This document shows, one piece after another, positions 59,906 through 64,000 of a DNA stretch of 64,000 nucleotides; the first letter of the stretch is position 1; each line of letters begins with the position of its first letter. Source of the stretch: Mesorhizobium sp. B2-1-8. GTDB lineage: Bacteria; Pseudomonadota; Alphaproteobacteria; Rhizobiales; Rhizobiaceae. The notes beneath the pieces are model-generated. The model had not been told where the DNA came from, made no database searches, and worked only from the letters and a program-made list of their open reading frames with translations. Location of the stretch: contig NZ_CP083953.1 of NCBI RefSeq assembly GCF_006442545.2, forward strand, positions 310,001-374,000. Direction: 5' to 3'. The translations under genes and the position numbers were made by a program.

Positions 59906-61042
59906 ATGACAATCAAGAAAAGCTTGTCCGGCGTACCCACCCGCCGCGACCTACTGAAGAGTGCAAGCATTTTCGGCGGCGGCGCCCTCGCCATGCCGTT
60001 TCTCAGCCGGCTGGCTTTCGCCGAACCGGTCGAGCTCAATATGCTCGCCTGGTACGGTCATGCGGAGCCCGACGTCGTGGCCGAGTTCGAGGCCGCCAAC
60101 AACGTCAAGTTCAAGCCGAAATATTATACCGGCGGCGACAACATGCTCGGCCTGATTTCCCAGTCACCCCCTGGCACCTTCGACGTCATCCTGTCCGACG
60201 CGGAATACGTACAGCAGCTCAACGCTGCCGGCTATATCGAGAAGCTCGACCCGGCAGACTATCGGTTCGACGAGTTCTTCCCAGAGTTCCAGCATTTTCC
60301 TGGCCATTGGCAAGGCGACAATCTGTACTCGGTCATTACGCGCTTCGGATTTCTCGGTGTGGCCTACAATACCGAGGCGATCACCGAAAAGGAAGCTTCG
60401 ACCTACAACATCTACTGGGCTGATAAACTGAAGGGTAAGGTCGGTCATTTCGACTGGCATCTACCAAATCTCGGGCAAATCAGCCTGCTTGACGGCAACG
60501 CCAAACCGTACGACATCGATACAGCCGCCTGGGGCGCACTGCAGGAAAAGATGAAGACACTGCGTCCGCAGATCGGTGGATTCTTCGACTATGGCGGCAC
60601 CTTCTCCTCGCTGCAGAACGGCCAGATGCTGGCGATGGCTGGCATTGGCGACTGGATCACCGGAGCGCTGGAAAAAGGCGGCGCCAAGGTGCGTACCGTA
60701 ATCCCGGAAGAGGGAGGCCTTCAGTTCACTGAATCCTTCTCCATCGGCAAGGGCTCCACCAAGGCCGATCTGGCGAAGAAATGGATCCAGTACATCACCT
60801 CGGCCAAGGGCCAGGTGAAGTCAGCCAACATGGTCGCCTATCCTTGCCTCATCCCCAACAAGAAGGGCTGGGAACTGCTGGCCAAGGAAACGCCGGCGGA
60901 AGCCAAGCGCCAAGGCATGCTGCTCAACGAGAGCAACGTCATGGACATGATCCGCGCTGGTCGCATCAAATATCGGCAGTTACCGGTCCAGCAGAGCCTT
61001 GAGGACTGGAACGATTTCTGGTCGGATTACAAGGGCGCTTAG
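59906..61042 (+). CDS. ABC binding protein, PotD type, Tat-exported
   Basis: A 378-residue family 1 solute-binding protein. The signal peptide has a twin-arginine motif (PTRRDLLKSASIFGGGALAM) and ends near residue 39 (RLAFA). The mature part: EPVELNMLAWYGHAEPDVVA, FKPKYYTGGDNMLGLISQSP, PPGTFDVILSDAEYVQQLNA and SLQNGQMLAMAGIGDWITGA. Tat export is unusual for a binding protein and differs from the Sec signal of the 49626 homologue. It is followed by a stable stem-loop and then by two permease genes and the ATPase gene. The ligand may be creatinine or creatine. Confidence 0.9.
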   Translation: MTIKKSLSGVPTRRDLLKSASIFGGGALAMPFLSRLAFAEPVELNMLAWYGHAEPDVVAEFEAANNVKFKPKYYTGGDNMLGLISQSPPGTFDVILSDAEYVQQLNAAGYIEKLDPADYRFDEFFPEFQHFPGHWQGDNLYSVITRFGFLGVAYNTEAITEKEASTYNIYWADKLKGKVGHFDWHLPNLGQISLLDGNAKPYDIDTAAWGALQEKMKTLRPQIGGFFDYGGTFSSLQNGQMLAMAGIGDWITGALEKGGAKVRTVIPEEGGLQFTESFSIGKGSTKADLAKKWIQYITSAKGQVKSANMVAYPCLIPNKKGWELLAKETPAEAKRQGMLLNESNVMDMIRAGRIKYRQLPVQQSLEDWNDFWSDYKGA

Positions 61043-61082
61043 AACCCCGGATCGCGATATCTAGACAGCTTCGTGAAACGTG

Positions 61083-61104
61083 GGGCGGGCCGCTGCGCCC
61101 GCCC
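61083..61104 (+). terminator. Stem-loop behind the second binding-protein gene
   Basis: GGGCGGGC pairs with GCCCGCCC around a 6-base loop, 40 bases after the binding-protein stop. It probably limits expression of the permease and ATPase genes relative to the binding protein, similar to the hairpin at 15073-15101. Confidence 0.6.
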
Positions 61105-61139
61105 TTGCATTGCGGCGTGCCTGCGCGGCAGCCAATCAG

Positions 61140-62018
61140 ATGAGCCGTGTTCCAACGGCAGGGCTTGCTTCCATGCGGAAATCGATCACTCTCTACGGGC
61201 TGACCTTCTCCTTGCCGATGCTGATCTGGCAGGTGATGTTCTTCCTCGCACCGCTGGTCTTCCTGATCGCGCTGAGCTTCTGGACGGTCCGGAACTTCCG
61301 CATGGAGTCGGACTTCAATCCGGACAATTGGGTAAGGATGCTCGGCCGCGGTGTGTTCTGGGACGCCTATTTCCGAACGCTGAAGTTATCCGCCGCCGCC
61401 GCCATCATCACCAGTGCGCTGGCCTTTCCCTGCTCCTACGGAATTGCCTTCAAGCTGTCGGATGCGGCACGGCGCTGGGCGGTGTTCCTGATGGTCATTC
61501 CGTTCTTTACGTCCTATCTCGTGCGCGTCTATTCCTGGCAGATCTTTCTGTCCGACAATGGCATCTTCAACGCGGCGCTGGCCAGGGCCGGCATCGGTCC
61601 TTTCGGCATGCTGAATTCGACTTTCGGCACGTTGATCGGTTACCTGACGCTGAGCTTCCCGCTGGTGGTGCTATTGCAACTGTTCAGCCTGATTTTCGTC
61701 GACAGGAACCTGATCGAGGCCGCGCATAATCTGCGCTGCGGGCGGCTGCGTACGGTGTTCGAGGTGGTCGTGCCAGCAGCCAAGGTCGGACTGGTTATCG
61801 CCGCGCTGTTCTGCTTCATCCTCACCTTCGGCGACTTCGTCAGTCCACTCTATCTCGGGGGTGGCGACCCGCCGACGCTGTCCATTCTGATCACCGACAC
61901 CACCAAGTCCGGGCAGCAGTGGCCGCGCGCGGCGGTCATCGCGCTGACCATGATCGCGACCTTGCTGGCGGTGGCCTTCGCGGCCGTGAGCTATGCCTAC
62001 CGGGAGCGCGGACGATGA
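61140..62018 (+). CDS. ABC permease, PotB type
   Basis: A 292-residue permease. FSLPMLIWQVMFFLAPLVFL, a Ser-Trp loop (FWTVRNFRMESDFNPDNWVR), six spans and the EAA loop LIEAAHNLRCGRLRTVFEVV. ATG 61140 is the first start after the stem-loop at 61083-61104; ATG 61173 is possible. Its end overlaps the next permease (ATGA). Confidence 0.88.
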   Translation: MSRVPTAGLASMRKSITLYGLTFSLPMLIWQVMFFLAPLVFLIALSFWTVRNFRMESDFNPDNWVRMLGRGVFWDAYFRTLKLSAAAAIITSALAFPCSYGIAFKLSDAARRWAVFLMVIPFFTSYLVRVYSWQIFLSDNGIFNAALARAGIGPFGMLNSTFGTLIGYLTLSFPLVVLLQLFSLIFVDRNLIEAAHNLRCGRLRTVFEVVVPAAKVGLVIAALFCFILTFGDFVSPLYLGGGDPPTLSILITDTTKSGQQWPRAAVIALTMIATLLAVAFAAVSYAYRERGR

Positions 62019-62836
62019 GCGACTTCAACCGCAATCGATGGGTCGACTGGGCACTGAAGCTTTACATCGTGCTGTCGTTCGCCTTCATCTTCGCGCCGAT
62101 CGCGGCGAGCTTCGTCTTCTCGCTCAATGTCGACCGCTTTCCGTCGCTGCCGCTCGGCGGATTCTCGACGGTCTGGTATCAGACGGTCTACGCCGATCCA
62201 CTGGTGTGGGAAGGCTTGCGCAACACGCTGGTCGTTGGGGCGATCGTCTCCGTGCTGGCGACGGCGATCGGCTTTGGTGCCGCTTACACGGATTTCCGCT
62301 ACAGGTTCTTCGGCAAGCCGCTCTATCTCGCGCTGGCATTGTTGCCTCCGACCATTCCAGTCGTCATTCTCGGCCTTGCCATGCTGGCCTTCCTGTCGAA
62401 TGTCAGCCTGTCGGGTGAAATCCATTCCGTCATCATTGCTCATGTGGTTATGTGCGCGCCGTTCGCGATGGCGATCTGTCGGCTCCGCCTGTCGCAGATG
62501 GATCCGTCGCTGGAAGCAGCGGCCTGGAACCTCGGCGCCTCGGAATGGATGGCCATGCGGCATGTCATCATTCCGTTCTGCCGTCCGGCGATCTTCGCTG
62601 CGCTATTCATCACGATGGCGGTTTCCTTTGATGAGTTCGCCGTGGCCTGGTTCGTGTCGGGGCTGCACGAAACGCTACCGGTAAAGGTGCTCGGCTTCCT
62701 GCAGGGCCAGGTTAGCCCGCGCATCAATGTCATCGGCACCTTCGTCTTCCTTGCTTCGATGACACTGGTGATACTCGCCCAACTCCTTCTTATGAAACGC
62801 AGTCCTGCCCTCAAGAGCGGCGGCAAAGCGGAGTGA
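62015..62836 (+). CDS. ABC permease, PotC type
   Basis: A 273-residue permease with six spans: WALKLYIVLSFAFIFAPIAA, YADPLVWEGLRNTLVVGAIV, and the EAA loop SLEAAAWNLGASEWMAMRHV. The start overlaps the stop of the first permease by four bases. It forms the membrane channel with the 61140 permease. Confidence 0.9.
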   Translation: MSDFNRNRWVDWALKLYIVLSFAFIFAPIAASFVFSLNVDRFPSLPLGGFSTVWYQTVYADPLVWEGLRNTLVVGAIVSVLATAIGFGAAYTDFRYRFFGKPLYLALALLPPTIPVVILGLAMLAFLSNVSLSGEIHSVIIAHVVMCAPFAMAICRLRLSQMDPSLEAAAWNLGASEWMAMRHVIIPFCRPAIFAALFITMAVSFDEFAVAWFVSGLHETLPVKVLGFLQGQVSPRINVIGTFVFLASMTLVILAQLLLMKRSPALKSGGKAE

Positions 62837-62841
62837 CAGCC

Positions 62842-63933
62842 ATGACCGAAGAAGCCCTTGTCGTTTTTGACGGAGTGGTCAAAAGTTTCGGCAGTTTCGT
62901 TGCCGTCGAGCGTATGGACCTCGACATTCGCAAGGGTGAGTTCCTCGCCATCATGGGCTCGAGCGGTTGCGGCAAGACGACGACGCTGCGCATGCTTGCC
63001 GGTCTCGAGGCGCCGACCGAAGGCGAAATTCGCCTCGCCGGCAAGCGCATCAACGATCTACCGACGTGGCGACGCGACACGCCAATGGTATGGCAAAGCC
63101 TGGCGCTGTTTCCGTTCCTGACGGTGCGCGAGAATGTCGAATTCAGCCTGCGCATGCGCGGCGTCGACAAGGCCGAACGCGTCCGGCGCGTCGACAAATG
63201 GCTGGAACGCATGCAGATCACCGAATTCGCCGACCGCAATATCGCGCACCTTTCCGGCGGCCAGCGCCAGCGCGTGGCGCTCGCCCGCTCGCTGGTAACA
63301 GAGCCCGAAATCCTCTTGCTCGACGAGCCACTGTCGGCGCTCGACGCGCATCTCAAGGTGCGCATGCAGACCGTTCTGTCGAATCTGCAGAAGGAGCTCG
63401 GAATCACTTTCGTCTACGTCACCCATAGCCAGTCCGAGGCGTTCTCGATGGCCGACCGCGTCGTCATCATGAGCCGCGGCCGCATCGAACAGATCGGCAA
63501 TCCGCAGGAGATCTATCGCGCGCCCCGCACCCGGTTCGTAGCCGAGTTCTTGGGTTCGTCGAATGTCTTCGCCGGCAAAGTTTCGTCGGTAGCCACCGAT
63601 GCCATCAGGATCGCCACGCCCGCGGGCGAATTCGACGTCGCGCGCAATCCGACCAAGACATTGGCAAAGGGCGACAAGGCGACTTTCGTGGTCTCTGGCG
63701 ACAGGGTGCAACTCACCAGTCGCCGGCCGAGTTCCGGCAATGCCATGCACGCCTCGGTGGTGGGCGAAGAATTCGTCGGCGCCACCGCTGTCGTCCATCT
63801 TGAAGGCGCAGACGGGCTAGAGCTCAAGGCACAGAAAAGCCATGACGAACTGGAACAGCTCAACCTGACGCCTGGCGCGAAAATCTGGATGTCCTGGCGC
63901 CCTGAGGCGAGCCATATCCTCCCTGGCGAATAA
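62842..63933 (+). CDS. ABC ATP-binding protein, PotA type
   Basis: A 363-residue ATPase. Walker A GSSGCGKTT, signature LSGGQRQRVALARSLVTEPE, Walker B ILLLDEPLSALD, H-loop YVTHSQSEAFSMAD, and a C-terminal TOBE-like part from about residue 280. ATG 62842 is preferred; GTG 62833 is in frame. It completes the second importer. Confidence 0.92.
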   Translation: MTEEALVVFDGVVKSFGSFVAVERMDLDIRKGEFLAIMGSSGCGKTTTLRMLAGLEAPTEGEIRLAGKRINDLPTWRRDTPMVWQSLALFPFLTVRENVEFSLRMRGVDKAERVRRVDKWLERMQITEFADRNIAHLSGGQRQRVALARSLVTEPEILLLDEPLSALDAHLKVRMQTVLSNLQKELGITFVYVTHSQSEAFSMADRVVIMSRGRIEQIGNPQEIYRAPRTRFVAEFLGSSNVFAGKVSSVATDAIRIATPAGEFDVARNPTKTLAKGDKATFVVSGDRVQLTSRRPSSGNAMHASVVGEEFVGATAVVHLEGADGLELKAQKSHDELEQLNLTPGAKIWMSWRPEASHILPGE

Positions 63934-63951
63934 GACGCCGTATCCAACTCA

Positions 63952-64000
63952 CTAAGCGTTGCCTCGAAAGGTCGCCGGCGTCACGCCGCGGCGCTCGCGG
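63952..64000 (-). CDS. End of an AraC-type regulator gene (partial)
   Basis: The last 15 codons before a TAG at 63952-63954 on the minus strand read RERRGVTPATFRGNA. Ending with R-x-R-x-GVTP-x-x-FR is typical of AraC-family helix-turn-helix proteins. The rest of the gene is outside the window, so the call rests on 15 residues only. Confidence 0.4.
   Translation of the reverse strand, partial: RERRGVTPATFRGNA

Overview
The window reads as chromosomal or large-replicon DNA of an alphaproteobacterium of the order Rhizobiales, most like Mesorhizobium. This is an inference from the GC-rich codon use, a BacA/SbmA-type transporter, many ABC importers with LysR/IclR/TetR regulators, FAD-GMC dehydrogenases paired with cytochromes c, group III truncated haemoglobins, a Tim44-like protein and a cytochrome oxidase subunit I. 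No rRNA, tRNA or CRISPR array was seen.

Layout. (1) 1-3.6 kb is a worn junction: the end of a BacA/SbmA gene, a frameshifted hypothetical gene, a cydA fragment, and an ISAs1-family insertion sequence with clear ends (1842-3114, 10-bp target duplication). (2) 3.6-12.8 kb carries a three-subunit membrane FAD dehydrogenase (small subunit, GMC flavoprotein, triheme cytochrome c), a disulfide-reductase-like flavoprotein, a TRIC/UPF0126 membrane protein, an M20 amidohydrolase, an FMN reductase and a 3-hydroxyisobutyrate-dehydrogenase-like pseudogene. (3) 13.0-22.0 kb is a catabolic island: a polar amino-acid-type ABC importer, an EutB-like dehydratase, an EutE/DoeB-like deacylase, an EutD/DoeA-like M24 hydrolase and a triple-domain RidA protein, with IclR and TetR regulators. 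The gene families recall ectoine catabolism, but with a different regulatory and accessory set. (4) 22.2-24.4 kb has a group III globin and an NsrR-type repressor, with a large palindrome upstream that fits an NsrR operator.

(5) 24.8-45.8 kb is the most notable part. Five promoters (24823, 27738, 32435, 37885 on the minus strand, 41669) carry the same bipartite box, close to TTGCACT-N17-CGTTTG with an exactly conserved 17-base spacer. Each box points at a gene or operon: cupredoxin and histidine kinase; a second Tat-linked FAD dehydrogenase with cytochrome c; a Rieske-flavoprotein reductase; 5-formyl-THF cyclo-ligase, orphan cytochrome oxidase subunit I and Tim44-like protein; and CBS-BON protein, globin, 7Fe ferredoxin and hydantoinase. 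Two paralogous LysR regulators lie divergently beside two of the boxes. I read this as one redox/respiratory regulon.

(6) 46.2-49.2 kb has FolE, an ECF sigma factor, a DUF4142 protein with a cupredoxin, and two decayed fragments. (7) 49.6-63.9 kb is a creatinine/creatine utilisation island: two polyamine/opine-type ABC importers, two divergently transcribed creatinases, a creatininase and two related LysR regulators.

Several genes are broken by what look like single-base deletions (the 0.5-0.9 kb gene, cydA fragment, transposase, two dehydrogenase subunits at 28-30 kb, a permease remnant). Whether these are real decay or sequence errors cannot be decided from the window alone.
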